Shown: positions 31,554 to 42,973 of the stretch, piece after piece | How the letters are laid out: every line of letters starts with the position of its first letter | Numbering within the stretch: the stretch's first letter is position 1 | Assembly: GCA_025531455.1 (NCBI GenBank) | Contig: JAMYHL010000010.1 | Coordinates: 1,426,001-1,490,000, forward strand | Source: Apiotrichum sp. Y4204 | Taxonomy: Eukaryota; Basidiomycota; Tremellomycetes; Trichosporonales; Trichosporonaceae | Length of the DNA: 64,000 nt | Reading direction: 5' to 3' | Notes under the pieces: model-generated | Seen by the model: only the letters and a program-made list of their open reading frames with translations | Told to the model about the DNA's origin: nothing | Databases searched by the model: none | Program-made: the position numbers and the translations under genes

Positions 31554-34438
31554 TCAGCCGCGGCCCAGTACACCAAGACCGACCATATCCTTTTTGCGCT
31601 CGTGCCAGCCGCCCGGCCCACTCCACCGGCCCGCCTCGCGGCCCTTGGCGGCACCGAGGCCTGCGCGCTCCTCAAACTGCTGCACCTTGATCGGCTCGAC
31701 ACGGCCGTCGGCGCCCGCGCCGAGCCCGCTGCCCGCCGTCCAGCCCATCTTCGCCAGCAGCTTGTTACCGACATTGGTGTCGGCGGCGGGAGTGGTTGCC
31801 GGCGGTGGGGGAGGTTGGCTTGCCGCGGTACTGTTCCCGCTGGATCCCTGCTGATTCTGCTTGTACTTGCGGTACGGATCCGGCAGTTTTGGCTTGACGG
31901 GCTGGTTGTGGACCTCGCGCCGCTCGGCCGCCCGGTCGCGGTACTTTGGTCCTGAGAGGGCTTCTTTGCGTTGCCGCCCTGCTTCACGGATGATGGGGTC
32001 CGCGAGGTTAGTCTGTATTCACAATCATGGTGCGTAGCGTTGTATTCCATTTCCAGGGTTTCAGGGTGTGGACAGGGTTGATGTTGTGATGCAGTTGCAG
32101 TTGAGGTGAGGTTGATGTGCCAAGTATATCAAGTCGCAATGGTGTCGTCGTGAGAAGTCAAGAGATCCAGTCAGTCCCCACTTCGGCCTGAACCTACTAC
32201 GCGTGGCGAGGTGGTCCAGGAAAAACAAAATGTAATGCGAGCCTTGTGGAGATCAGATAGCGCGACATGTTTGCGCAGCATTTCCTCGGTCTTGAATTGG
32301 CGCTGACACAGGAGGCACGCGCCCTTGCCAGTGGTTGCAAACGTCGATGTGTCGGTAAAGTCAAAGTCGTCGCCGCTGCTGGGAGATTTCGATGCCGATG
32401 TCGATGTCGATGCCACTGCTGGTGACGGTGCCGAGGGAGGCGAAGTTGAGGGCGGAGCTGGCGCCGAGCCGCCGAGCGGAATGGCATTCACGGAGAATCC
32501 ACCGACCGGCCCCTTCTTCTCCTTCGGCTCCTTTGACGGCGGCGGCTTTGCCAGCTCGGTCTGCTTGGTGTTCCACTTGTTGATATTCTTCGCAATCTGG
32601 GTGTGAGCATTGCACTTCTGCCTCTGACCAGTGGTTTTACCTTCCGGCTCGTAGACGTCGGCGGGATGATCTTGGCGCCCTTTGCTGGCGGGTCAGCTGA
32701 ATCTCAGTTTGCCAACGCACTCCGTGAAAGCAGCACGCTGTCCTTGCCGGGATCTCCCTCGTCCTCGTCGTCGCCCAGCACGTTCTTGTGGGAAATCGGA
32801 ATAATCCCATCCTCCATCTTCGGCGGCGCCTTGCGCTTCACCCCCGCGCCGAGGTTGATGCCGATTTTGATGGGCTGCATGGCGGTGGGCGGGAGGGCGG
32901 ACGACTGCGCGTCGGACACAGTCGTGGACGGGCCGGCGGGGGTAGCGCCGGGAAGGCCGAACCCCGCTGGGACGGATCCGCTGGTGGGGGGCGCATGTAC
33001 GCCCGCCAGCTTGCCGAGGAACGTCTTGGTCTCATCCGATATCTGGAGCGGCGTGCCCTTTGGCGGAATGCCGGGCGAGCCGCGGGGGACGGTCTGTTCT
33101 GCGCCGGCCGCCTGGTGCCAGTACGCGCACCATTCTCCGTCCGGCGAGTCGATGGTCGCGGCGCCAATGCCGCCGTCGGGCGCAGCGCGCACGAGATACT
33201 GCCCGCCGAGGGGACCGGCTGGCGTGGGGATGAATGCGCCAGGGTTGGCAAACGAGGCCGCGATCGGCACCTGTGCGATGAGGAAGCCGTTGGGCTGGTG
33301 TTCCGGCGAGAGCAGGAACGGGAGGAGGGCGCTGGCAAGTTCTGGGGTGACGAGCTCGACAAAGCAAAAGCTCCACAGCGCCTCGGTCGCGCGGTCGACA
33401 ATCATGACAACCCGAGTGATTGTGCCCTCTGCCTCGCGCACGCCCTTGCCGAGCATACGCGCAATCTCCTCCAACATGCGCCGCGACACCTCGCCGACAT
33501 ATGTCCCTGGGTCCAGACCACGGAGCAACAACACGCGCCCGGTGCCGTCTGGCTGGCCAATGTCCCGGGTGCCATCGTGGCCGCGGACCGGTGGGGGGTG
33601 AGGCACGGGAGGGACACTGCCAGGCCCGCCATTGTTCGACCGCGAGCCTGCAAAGTCGATCTTGACGCGCCTGGCGGACGAGTGGCCATACAACGCCGGC
33701 ATTGTGACAGTCGGGTAGCTGTGGTTAGATCCGGCGGCGGTGAGGCGATATCGGCGGGAAAATACCATGGATGATGCTCGAACGGAAGTCATCCATGATC
33801 CTGCCCATGTGCACTCACTTGTCATACACGAAGCGCTCGGCCTCCTGGAGCGTAGTAAACGTCGCGAATCCAAACCCCTTGCTGACGCCACTCTTCTCGC
33901 GCACAATCTTGGTCGACTCAAGCTCAGCATGGAACTCGGTACGCAGAAAGCCCGCGAGTTCATTCTCGCCAAGCTGGGGATCGAGACCGAGGAAAATAAT
34001 GTCCCGCGAGGAAGGTGAGGACGGCTGGCGATCGCGCTCATCTCTATCACCTCGCGGGCGGTCGCGGTCTTCGTACCGCTCGTGTCGCTCGTGTCGCTCG
34101 TGCCGCTCGCGTCCATAGTCGCCGCGATAATCTCTCTCATAGTCGCGCCCACGACGGTCGTCGTCGTAGTGTCGCGGCGGGGGGCGGTCATCGTCGTAAT
34201 GCCGCGGCGGGGGGACACGGTCATCGTACTCGTCATAATGCCGCGGCGGCGCGCGGTCGCGGTCGTCATAGTGTCGCGGAGGGGGAACGCGGTCACGGTC
34301 ACGGTCGCGGTCGTCGTATCGGTCGCGGTCGTCGTATCTCCTCGGCGGGGAGCGCTCACGTTCGCGTTCCCGATCACGCCAGTCGCGGTCGCGCCTGTCG
34401 TCCCCGACTGCGCGGGAGGGGGAGTACCTGCCGTGCAT
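31554..34438 (-). CDS. RBM5/RBM10-like splicing regulator (RRM, C2H2, G-patch)
   Basis: Exons (minus) 34438-33819, 33718-32721, 32684-32641, 32596-32243 and 32012-31554 give 824 aa. Domains in order: an Arg/Asp-rich RS-like N-terminus (about 1-140, repeats of PPRHYDD), RRM1 near 143-225 (IIFLGLDP, GFGFATF), a second RRM-like domain near 255-355 (VLLLRGLDP), an OCRE-like patch EWCAYWHQAAG, a C2H2 finger (CLLCQRQF...HVALSDLH), and a C-terminal G-patch (LLAKMGWTAGSGLGAGADG). RBM5-type proteins act in 3' splice site choice in the A complex. The last intron (32013-32242, 230 nt) needs a GC donor (AAG/GCTCGC) to keep the conserved LHK-TNLADP join; an alternative GT donor at the GTAGTAGGT site would add 15 codons. 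Other introns are 36-100 nt. Confidence 0.88.
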
Positions 34439-34727
34439 GATGGATGTGGATGTGGGAAGAAGAGTGAATGTAGAACGACAAGAAGACACAACGAGAGGAC
34501 AGGAAGAGAGAGTGGAGGCGAAACAACGCAACGACGGTGAATGGACCAATTAGCATCCGTCATCCCGTCCTACACCCCAGTGATAATCGGTACACACAAA
34601 TAAGCTTTTTAGTGGCTTGGAATCGGCGCAACCCTCACTGGCCCACACTCTGCAACTCGGACATCGACACTCGAGCTCATCATCAAGCGCATCGAGCTCT
34701 CCACCACCATCCAAGATCATAGCAAAC
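34439..34727. other. Divergent promoter region (RBM5-like / NDUFB4)
   Basis: About 290 bp between divergent starts. No clear TATA box or other feature. Confidence 0.5.
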
Positions 34728-35482
34728 ATGGGCGACCGTGAGTGTGTACTGATGATGGCGCTGACGGCAGACGGACACCTTAGGGTGAGTTGCGCGCGGG
34801 ATTCTCCGAGCCGGCGAGAGTGAGATGGAGAGGGGTGGTGGACGAATGAATGGGCGAAGGATGCGGATACGGATACGGATGCGGATACGGATTGTCGTGC
34901 GGATTAAGATTCTTGGTGGCCTCGTCGTGGCTTCGAGTACCGACACTACGCGAGGAGGGGAGATGGGAAGAAGCGGCGCGGCATATTCGGCCTGCCCCGG
35001 GTGGACCGTGGAGGGAATGAATCCCCCGACATCCCTCGTCGCACATCTTGCTCCAGCGGCTTCAATGTGCGCTGCCTTGCGAGCTCTATGTTCTCTACAG
35101 GGCTCGGGACTACGGATTACGTCTCTCGCCATGTCGTTCTAACCCGTTCCGCACGACAATTTCCCTTCCAACGTTTACGCTCCACCCGCCCATCTCGCTT
35201 TCCATTCCCCACTCCCCACTCCCCAGCACACCACTGACGGCAGCACGATGCGGCGATCGACCGCTGGGCCGCGATGCGCGAGAACGTGTACCAGCACTTC
35301 AAGTTTACGCCCAAGGCGACGCGCAGCGTCGTCGCGTGGGGACTCGTCTTCCCCGCCATCTGCGCGTACTCGTTCTGGAAGTCTGATGTGGGTACAGAGG
35401 CGCAGAGGTAATGCTGACGGGGTAGGCAAAGTTCGACTGGGCCGGAAAGCGCAAGGACGAGTCGCTCATGGCCGCCAAGTAA
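34728..35482 (+). CDS. NDUFB4: NADH dehydrogenase (complex I) subunit NDUFB4/B15-like
   Basis: Exons 34728-34737 (10 nt), 34771-34784 (14 nt), 35244-35387 and 35426-35482 give 74 aa. It is a small accessory membrane subunit of mitochondrial complex I. The protein has the family layout: IDRWAAMRENVYQHFKFTP, then one membrane segment (VVAWGLVFPAICAYSFW), then the C-terminal signature FDWAGKRKDESL. The two tiny first exons are needed to supply an ATG. Together they encode MGDHGHLR and enter exon 3 in phase 0, with CTGAC branch sites before both acceptors. Intron 2 is 459 nt and contains a GGATAC-type repeat. Confidence 0.85.
34861..34893 (+). repeat. Hexanucleotide repeat in NDUFB4 intron 2
   Basis: Five near-perfect tandem copies of a CGGATA/CGGATG hexamer. 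It lies inside a long intron and does not affect coding. Confidence 0.6.
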
Positions 35483-35568
35483 ATGTATTATGCACTGCAT
35501 CAGACTAGAGGTACAACAGTGGATGTGCTATGGGTGTGGGTGTGGGTGGATGTAAGTGTTTCCGAGGT

Positions 35569-38360
35569 CTACCAAATGCGTTTGACCATTGTCCACCGCT
35601 CGACCTCCTCGAGGCGCCACGACTTCTTCTTTCCCTTCTCCTTCTCCTTTGGATGCAGGGGTGGTGGCGCGGCGCGCGGCGTCGACTCGAGCGTGGCTGC
35701 GAGCGCGGGCGATGCGGCAGGATACTCTGCCAGGTCGTCGGCCGGCGACGAGAGGTACTGCTTTGTCTGCTCATTGTATTCCTGTCGGGTCAGCGAAACA
35801 ATGAGGATTACCCACCATCTCCTCCTTGCTGATGCCGACGTCGGGTCGGCCAAAGTCGTTGACCGTGTCTTCCGCCTCGCGCTCGTCCATGCCTGCCTGC
35901 CGGAGGGCAGAGTAGCTGAGGAGTCCGAGACCGAGGAGGATCTTGAGCGCGACGAGGCTGCTGTCAGTCAAAACTCACTGGACGCACTCACCATCCCCAC
36001 GCAGCAACGGTGATGAGGATGCCGGCCGCCCACTTGAGCGCGGTCCAGAACCAGTCGGTACGGATCTGCCCGTCAATGTGGTGGGTGCTCGAGGTGAGCA
36101 TGCCGAAGATCTGGGCCGCAATGCGGATGACAAGGACTGCCAACGGGACGGACGCGATGCCCAGGCGGCGGGCGACGAGCGGAGATTGGTCGAGAAGGAT
36201 TGGATGCTGCTGTCAGCTGATGCATGATTCGGTAGCTCACCTTGCGCTTCCTCCCGCCGACCGTGCCGGCGAGAAGGACGTCCTTGGCCAGCACGTCCGT
36301 GAACCTGCCATACACGGTCGCACGGACGTGATTAAACTTTGCGATGAACGCGTGTTTGAGCCAGTCGACGACCATCTCGGACGCGAGCACGAAGAGCACG
36401 GGCTGGGGGTTAGATGTACGGTATAGCTTAACCCACCGATAGAATCCGCTCAATCAGGCTCTTCCCACGGGTGAAGCTCTTGGGGAGGAATGCGAGGTCG
36501 GAGCCCGCCATCTCGATCATGTTCCGCACGGCGATGACGACGAGCATAAGGCCAAGCTGGAACCGCTCCACGATGTCTGGTATGAGTTGATCGGTCCGTA
36601 TCCGCCAACTCACCGGCACACATGATTTGGAAGAGGTTTTCCTTTTCAAACTTCTTGAACACGGCTGCGGTGTGAGTTGACGTGGGAGATTTCAACAACT
36701 CACATCCCTTGATCTCCACGAACTGGTTGCTGATGAGGAGGGAGATAAGCGTATAGTCGTACGAGTTGATTGCGACATTGAGCGAGATGAGCATGTAGAA
36801 AAAGACAAGAGTGTGGACCACTGTGGTTTAGCATTTATCCTTCCCTCCTCGACGTACAGACATAGCCGAGGGAGAGGCAGAGGAAGAAGACGGGACGCAC
36901 GCGCTCGCGTTTCCGCAGCTTCCCCGGTGCGGGGACGCTGTACGTGAGCGTGTCCCTTGCAAAGAGGGTGTCGAGGACGTCTTGGCCAAACGCGCAGCAG
37001 AGGCGGTCTCCAATCTCGAGCGCATTGAATATGACGTAGAGCTTGATCGTGTCCTGCCCCCGCACGGTGTGGTACATCTTGGAAGAGTCTGTGGCCACCA
37101 TGAGCACAATAGACGGGATGACGAGGAGGATTAAGCGCAGGAGACTCTGGACGTGTGCCGGGGGAATGGGAGCAATAGGCTGTCCGCGGATGAAGCGCGA
37201 CATTATACGGGACGCGGCAAACGTCGCGCGGATGGGGAGAATGGTAAAGTTGTAGAGAAAGCCGTCGAGGCAGAGCAGCGCGCCAAACATTGTTACCTGA
37301 ATGTCAGATGTGTTACTGGTGTCATATCTCACCTTCTCTACGGCTACTGGCACAGCGAGAAAGTTCTGAATGCGTTCCCTGGGGGTCAGCTCTGTACCAT
37401 CTGCAGCCAACGCACCACTTGCCATCCGCAATCCACCCCTCCCAGTGCTCCGCGGCGTCTTCATCCCTGAGCAGGTCCCAGAGGTTGATGCCCGCAGCCT
37501 CAGGTATCGGACGGTCGTACCCCGGCGACGTGAGCGGGGTATCCAGAATCGACGCGCCATGTTCCTCCCCCTCGCCATCCCCGTGCTCTCGGTGCTGTTC
37601 CGGATCAGGGCTTTCGGGCGCTTCGGGCTGGACCTCCAGTACCGGCGGCTTGCTCGCGAGGAAAGCGGGCATCTCACCGGCCTCGAGCGTCGTCCGCCTG
37701 CTGAGCACCGGCCGCGTGTCGCCGTCCATCGTCTGCCGCCTGCTGAGTGCCGGCCAGAAGACGTCGCTCTCGTCCTCCGTCTCGTCCCCCAGCGAGCGCC
37801 GCCGGCGCGGACTCCCGCCCGCCTTCATGAATGTCGGATGGGCATGCAGCTCGCCGAGATCCAGACTCCGATCAAGACCAAACTCGGCGCTTGCGTCCGC
37901 GCGCGGAGACGGCGGGAGAGAAGAGTACGTCCTGTCCCCTGCGATCATGTCGATGTCGAAGAGCTCCGAGGTCGGAGTGGCCCCGACAGAGTCGTCGCTC
38001 AGGAGCGGGGTGGCGAAGGGCGTGGAGCGGAGAGCGTTGATGTGGAGATCGAGTGTGTTGAGATCGAGCTTCTCCTCGATGGACGACGCCTGGGATCAGT
38101 ATGGAGGTGGAGCTTGGAACACGAAACACCTCCAGGAAACGATCACCACACACGCACACACTCACTTCTGCTTCGTGAGCGTCATCAATATCCTCCTTCT
38201 CCTCCTCGACAGTAGAAGAAAGCGTGCGCGTGAGTTCCCACACGACATGCTCTGCATGCTCCGCGTGTTCCGGCGACCCGCGGCTCCACATGTCGTCGTG
38301 CCCGTCGCGCCCGTTGTGCCCGCTGTGCCCGTCAAGTGGCGGCAGTGGCGCGGGTGGCAT
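35569..38360 (-). CDS. TAPT1: TAPT1/EMP65 family ER membrane protein
   Basis: Eleven exons (minus): 38360-38166, 38089-37416, 37378-37333, 37296-36858, 36820-36704, 36664-36614, 36576-36437, 36402-36241, 36206-35992, 35957-35816 and 35781-35569, giving 797 aa. Yeast Emp65 forms a complex with Slp1 in the ER membrane that protects soluble folding proteins. The first 280 residues are acidic/Ser-rich and disordered. The conserved DUF747 domain begins at WERIQNFLAVPVAVEKV and contains LLCLDGFLYNFTILP, IKLYVIFNALEIGDRL and LISNQFVEIKGSVFKKF. The last is rebuilt across an intron with one base contributed by exon 5, which confirms the model. Several hydrophobic segments follow. The C-terminus is Lys-rich and cytosolic in character. 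Introns are 34-76 nt. Confidence 0.92.
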
Positions 38361-38703
38361 GCTGTGATGTGTTTCCGTGTTCCGTGCTTTCGTGCTTCCG
38401 TTTCGCACTTTTGCCTCTTGGAGATGTTGGATCTGCCTGTCGGATCTGGACGAGAGAGGACAGAGGACAGGGGGGACAGAGTGGTCGTTGAGGAGGGTAG
38501 AGTGAAGGACAGTAGTGTACAGCAGTGTACATGTGGAGGTCGTGCAAAGTGATCGCGAGCGAATGATGATGATGGCATGGCGGCAATGCCGGTGCCTGAA
38601 AATGTCTCGTCCACCAACACCTCTCAACTCTCAACCGCTTTCTCGATTTCCATCCCACTCCTACCTCCCTCTCTCTCTCTCTCGCTATCCATACCCCTCT
38701 TCA
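38361..38703. other. Divergent promoter region (TAPT1 / GPI2)
   Basis: About 340 bp. The GPI2 side is C/T-rich (CTCTCTCTCTCTCG just before the ATG). No other feature. Confidence 0.5.
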
Positions 38704-40011
38704 ATGCCAGACTCTGACGACCCGCCATGGGAGAAGGTCCTCTGGCGGCAACAGCCCTATGCCGACAACTACGTCCCGCCATCGTACCTCTCCGAGCTCG
38801 CCGAGCTGCGTGCGTCCACAAACCCACAACAAAGCTAACAGCAGCCCAACGGCCGCGGCCAAAGCTCCTCCCGCTCCTCGTCGCCACGTTTCCCGTCGCG
38901 CAGCATCTTGCGGTCATTGCCCTCTTCCTCGCCGTCTTCTACGCCATGCTCGTCGGCACCCTCTCCCCCGCCGAGGTTGGGTGGTCGTGCGCCGCCGTCG
39001 GCCTGCTCGCATACGCGCTCTACCGCTACGGATGGGTCGCGACCCCGCCGCCTGCCCCCCGTGAGTTGCTCCTGCAGATATACGTACAGTATTGAAACCC
39101 AAACTCACACGCAGCACTCATCCCCGCTGCGTCTGCGCTGCGGCCCCTCGTCCTCCCCCCGTTGCTTCTTTCGCTCCTCGCCCCAGTTCTGGGGACACTT
39201 ACGAGCGCGACGACCTCGGACTCGATCTGGCCGCTCGCCGGCGGGCTCTTCTTCGTGCACCTCCTCCTCGCTGACTTTACCACTGGGCCGGATGCGCGCC
39301 GGCGCGCACTCCTGCGCCGACGGCGGCGGCGGAGCAGCAGCGTCGGAACAAGAGATACTCCCGTCGAGGAGAAGAGGTAGGACTACGACTACATCTACCC
39401 GGGCCGGGCTCACAACGCAGCCTCTCGTCCTCGCTCTCGCTCACGTCTGCACTGAGCGCGTCTGTCGTTCTCGCGTCCCGCCTCCCGACCACCGCGCACG
39501 TCTTCAGCCTCGTCATGCTCGCGGCGGGCCTGTTTGGCGGCTGGCCAACGCTCGCCAAGGCTGTGCGGGTGCGTAATGATCTGAACTTCTTTGTCTGACA
39601 GCAGGAATCGGGAAAGCCGTTCTCGGCGGCGCTGACGGCGTCAATGATATGGCTGTCGCTCTCGCTCTTCCCGCCCTCGGACGGCGGACACATCGGCCCC
39701 ATCCCGCTGCCGTCGGGCGCCACGCGCGTGTTCCTCATCGTGCTCATCATCGTCTGCGTCGGCGGGCCGCTCGTGCTCTGGTGGGGATGGCGGTGGAAGG
39801 CGCGGCGCGACGGCAACTGGGATGTCGCAAAGGTGCGTGTTCGCCGGCGGCTGTGAGTGGAGACAGTGTACGATACGGGGAGATTCCTAGAACTAGATTT
39901 TTGCAGCCAGATCCGAAGCCGTATTGGGAGGTGTCGCCGGTTGGTTATACCCGCCGTACGACTTGGGACATTACGATACGACTGTATGATGAATGGTGCT
40001 GCATATGCTGA
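38704..40011 (+). CDS. GPI2: GPI2/PIG-C, subunit of the GPI N-acetylglucosaminyltransferase
   Basis: Exons 38704-38809, 38845-39060, 39115-39376, 39421-39568, 39605-39832 and 39907-40011 give 354 aa. It is part of the ER complex that makes GlcNAc-PI, the first step of GPI anchor synthesis. The N-terminus has the family signature (WEKVLWRQQPYADNYVP), and the body is a series of membrane segments. The block SLSSSLSLTSALSASVVLASRLP matches the conserved C-terminal half and is restored only if the intron at 39377-39420 is removed. The last intron (39833-39906) is uncertain: without it the protein ends at 39856 with VRVRRRL; with it the tail continues PDPKPYWEVSPVG. GPI2 proteins usually end near here either way. 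Confidence 0.88.
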
Positions 40012-40172
40012 GTATATTGAGGGGACCTGTAGGTCGGGAGTCTAGGCCAGGTGCTGGCGAACAGGAGTAGATGAGTGGCGATGGGATCCGAGAGGCCGAG
40101 AGGCCGAGTGTGTGGTTGCAGGAGGCAAAGCGCCGGGAGGGGAATCAAGGAATTCTATAAATTCCAGCACAT

Positions 40173-40472
40173 CTAGATCTTGAAGCCGTAGCCGCGCATG
40201 CACGCCTTGTGCTGTTCTATCAAGTCGGCGCACTTGACGACCGCCTCGTCGCCGGGGTACTTGATAAAGCAGTCGTCGCGTGCCGACTTTGTGACGGGGC
40301 ACGCGCAGCACCTGGGGGTCAGTATTGGTATCAAGATGCGGGGGGAAGGTGTCGGCTTTTTGCCACAACGACAGCAGGACACTACTCACGGCTTGAGGTT
40401 GCGCGGGTTGAGGTTCTCGGCGGGGGCGCTGGGATTAGAGGAGTCTGCGGTGGGGACTTACGCGTCGGGCAT
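40173..40472 (-). CDS. COX17: Cytochrome c oxidase copper chaperone COX17
   Basis: Exons (minus) 40472-40462 (11 nt), 40428-40390 (39 nt) and 40311-40173 give 62 aa. It carries Cu(I) in the intermembrane space to Sco1/Cox11 for cytochrome oxidase assembly. The copper site KPCCACP is rebuilt across intron 2, and the twin CX9C pattern is present ([11 protein letters not shown] and [11 protein letters not shown]), ending MRGYGFKI as in the family. The size is normal. An 11-nt first exon supplies only ATG-CCC-GAC plus two bases. Confidence 0.95.
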
Positions 40473-40502
40473 GGTGGTGGTTGTTGTTGTTGTTGTGGTG
40501 GT
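40473..40502 (-). repeat. CAA/CCA triplet repeat in the COX17 leader
   Basis: On the coding strand, five CAA triplets flanked by CCA triplets run directly up to the COX17 ATG. This is a low-complexity leader with no coding effect. Confidence 0.6.
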
Positions 40503-41360
40503 CGATGATGATGCGGAGGTGTCAAACTTCATTGTCGACGGGCTCGGAGGGTGTAGAGGATGGTGGTGGAGGAGGAAGGAAACGGAGTCCGAGATGGGAT
40601 GATTCAGCTCTCTGCCGTTCGGAAATCTTGGTCTTCCCTGTCTTCCCTGTCTTCCCTCCGAGCTCAGAGTATAATGGAACGGCAACGGATGGCGTGAATC
40701 AGCACAATCACAGAGAGAGAGAGCAATAAGCGGAAGCAAATGAGGGTTATGCAGATAACAAAATGATAGTATACTAATAAGGTCATTTAGGATTATTTGC
40801 TTTGATTGACGTCATTTCCCATCTACCAGTTTTAGACTCTAATCCGAAGCGCGCGTTTACCCGAGTTCTGTTTATGTAATCATTGTCTATGGTGGTTGTC
40901 CCCCATATCGGCCACTGTCTGTTGCCGTGCAACCCCCTGGGTAATCAGCAGCAATGACGCGGGGGCCCGGCTATTGGGACCCACCAAAGGAGATCTGCAA
41001 GCTGATTCGACTCGAGTGGACACGAGCCAAGCCCGGGGGGAAGGCAGTTGCTGTTGCTATGTGTGTATGCCATCAGAATGGGCGGCGACACGATCAAAAG
41101 CATCCTCTTCTTTCTCTTCTTCTCTTCTTCTCTTTTCTCTACATCATCATCAACTAACTGAAGCCATCGACCAAGTCTTCTTGTCCAAGACAAGGACCTT
41201 TGCAGGATTCAACCCCGTCTCGTGCTCATCCACTCACCACTCTCTGCCCGGTATATGTAGCCATCTTTTCCATCTCTTTCTATCTCTTCCCACACGTGTA
41301 GCCAGCCGTCTTCCCTCGCCTCCTTCCCCACCTTGCCCTCGCCTCCAACATACCCTCAAG
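40503..41360. other. Intergenic region between divergent COX17 and the LYR protein gene
   Basis: About 860 bp. The stretch near 40730-40870 is AT-richer than its surroundings, and a C/T-rich leader precedes the next gene. No gene seen. Confidence 0.55.
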
Positions 41361-42039
41361 ATGTCCGCCCTTCGCCGCATGTTCCCCATCGCCCGCCGGG
41401 CAGCCAGCACCGCCGCGGCCCCCGCCCCGGCCGCCTCGCAGGCCGCGCCCACCCCGGAGGCCATCCCTTCTGTCGAGGAGCTCCGCGCCCGCGCCCGCAA
41501 GGTCTACAAGGAGGTGAGTACAGAAAAACACCGTTTATCGTTCACTCTGACCCCGCAGCTGCACCGTCTCGGCCGCGACTAGTGAGCATCCCCGGCCCCG
41601 CATCCACTAACTGATTCAGCCCGGACACGGAGTACAACTTCAACATGCGCCTCCGCCGCGCTTTTGAGAGTGCGTCTTAGGGAACTGACCCCCGAGCTCC
41701 ATCTGACACGGCCGCAGAGAACGCCAAGGTTGACGACCCCGTCAAGCTCAAGCAGCAGCTCGACCTCGCCGAGCACATCAAGAAGGGTGCGTACAGTGCA
41801 GTGTGCATCAGACCCAGACCTGTAGCACGGCCCTACATGAGGCCTTGCAACGATGCTGCATTGCTCAACCAGGCTTTCAACGCCACGCAGTGTACTGACT
41901 CTTCCCAGAGATTGTGGCCATGTACTCGCTTCGCAAGTACCGCCATCTCCGCCGCGCGTACCACCGCGACGAGCCTCCCCGCGCGATCTCGGATCATTAC
42001 GCCTCTATCGAGGCTGCCGAGCAGGCGTCGCGATCGTAA
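41361..42039 (+). CDS. ETFRF1: LYR-motif mitochondrial protein, ETFRF1 (LYRM5)-like
   Basis: Exons 41361-41513, 41559-41581 (23 nt), 41620-41669, 41718-41786 and 41909-42039 give 141 aa. An Arg/Ala-rich presequence (MSALRRMFPIARRAAS) is followed by a Complex1_LYR fold: KVYKELHRLGRDYPD in place of the LYR motif, then RLRRAFEKNAKVDDP and MYSLRKYRHLRRAY. This pattern, especially LGRDYP and YSLRKYR, fits the ETF regulatory factor group, which strips flavin from electron-transfer flavoprotein in the matrix. The alternative is another LYRM member acting in Fe-S transfer or complex assembly. Every exon join falls inside conserved blocks. Confidence 0.85.
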
Positions 42040-42866
42040 AACGTTTTGGATCTTCGCTCCGCCCGCCCTCGCCCTGTCTGCACAGACGGAGGCGTCGAGC
42101 TCGGGTATTGTGTTTCAGGATACCAGGATCAAAATCTGACCACCCGTCCGGCGCCCCGCATCGCTGCATCCTGCGCGTCCATTTGCCAACAGCCACATTT
42201 ACCATCATGTCCATCCCCTGTCCCACCTCGCCTCGCTCGAGTCGTATGCTCGCAACCCGAATGTCTGCCCCGTGCACGTCCGCCGTGGCTTGCTCTGGTC
42301 CGCCTGCCCGCCGCTTCGCTCGCATGTCGCCTTTCTCCACGTCCAATACGGGCATCGCTATCGAATCGCAATACCTATCACCATCTGCTCCGGTATCAAC
42401 AAGTACCCACCCAGCGAGTCGCGCCGTACGACCCATGAACGCTCGTACCGGCTCCTGTCACCACCTTGTGTTTGTTTTATATTGGCTGATGAAATCAAGA
42501 CTGCAATCTGACCCGGATCCCTAGGCTTGAAGAGGGCGCCGCGCAACTTGCCACGGACCACTTACCAACATCCCTAATCCTGTTTGCATGGATTCGCGTC
42601 TTGTGGGCATATCGTATTTGCCTCGCGCATCAAGTCGTGGTACTATCATTACTCGTACACACCGCGCCAGCTGACCGTTACTGATTCCACCACTTCTGTC
42701 GACCTTTCACCATGACGTTGTACGTACTGCCCACATTCCTTCAACACAATCCCTGCCCCTGTTCCCTATCCCTCATCGTCGCGCTCCCGATTCTTTCTAC
42801 CCTCGATCTCTTCTCGGTCTTCTCGGTGTTCTCTGCCATGACCTTGCCCCAGCCCGGGGCTCAAAA
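42040..42866. other. Intergenic region
   Basis: About 830 bp downstream of the LYR gene. Short frames on both strands have no domain signal. Confidence 0.5.
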
Positions 42867-42973
42867 AGGCCCTTGCCCGGATTTGAACCGAGGACCACTC
42901 CCACTCAAGCCGCGGACGGCCGGAATCCTTCGTATCCCGAAGGGAGTATGATAGCGACTACACCACAAGAGCG
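42867..42973 (-). tRNA. tRNA-Pro (CGG) with intron
   Basis: Reading the minus strand: the same D arm, T arm and fully paired CTCCC/GGGAG anticodon stem as the CGG gene at 25396, loop TT-CGG-G, and a 32-nt intron related to but different from that copy. Acceptor pairs 2-7 form; position 1 is C opposite C72. TTTTT follows the 3' end. Confidence 0.88.

Noticed and set aside
31121..32050. 309-codon minus-strand frame with its own ATG inside the RBM5-like last intron
   Set aside because: It is the last RBM5-like exon read in the wrong frame. The correct frame there encodes the G-patch.
37378..37415. A 22-24 nt GC-donor intron in TAPT1 (GCAAGT...GCAG)
   Set aside because: Too short. The GTGCGT...CCCAG intron of 37 nt at the same place has a CTGAC branch site and restores WERIQNFL.
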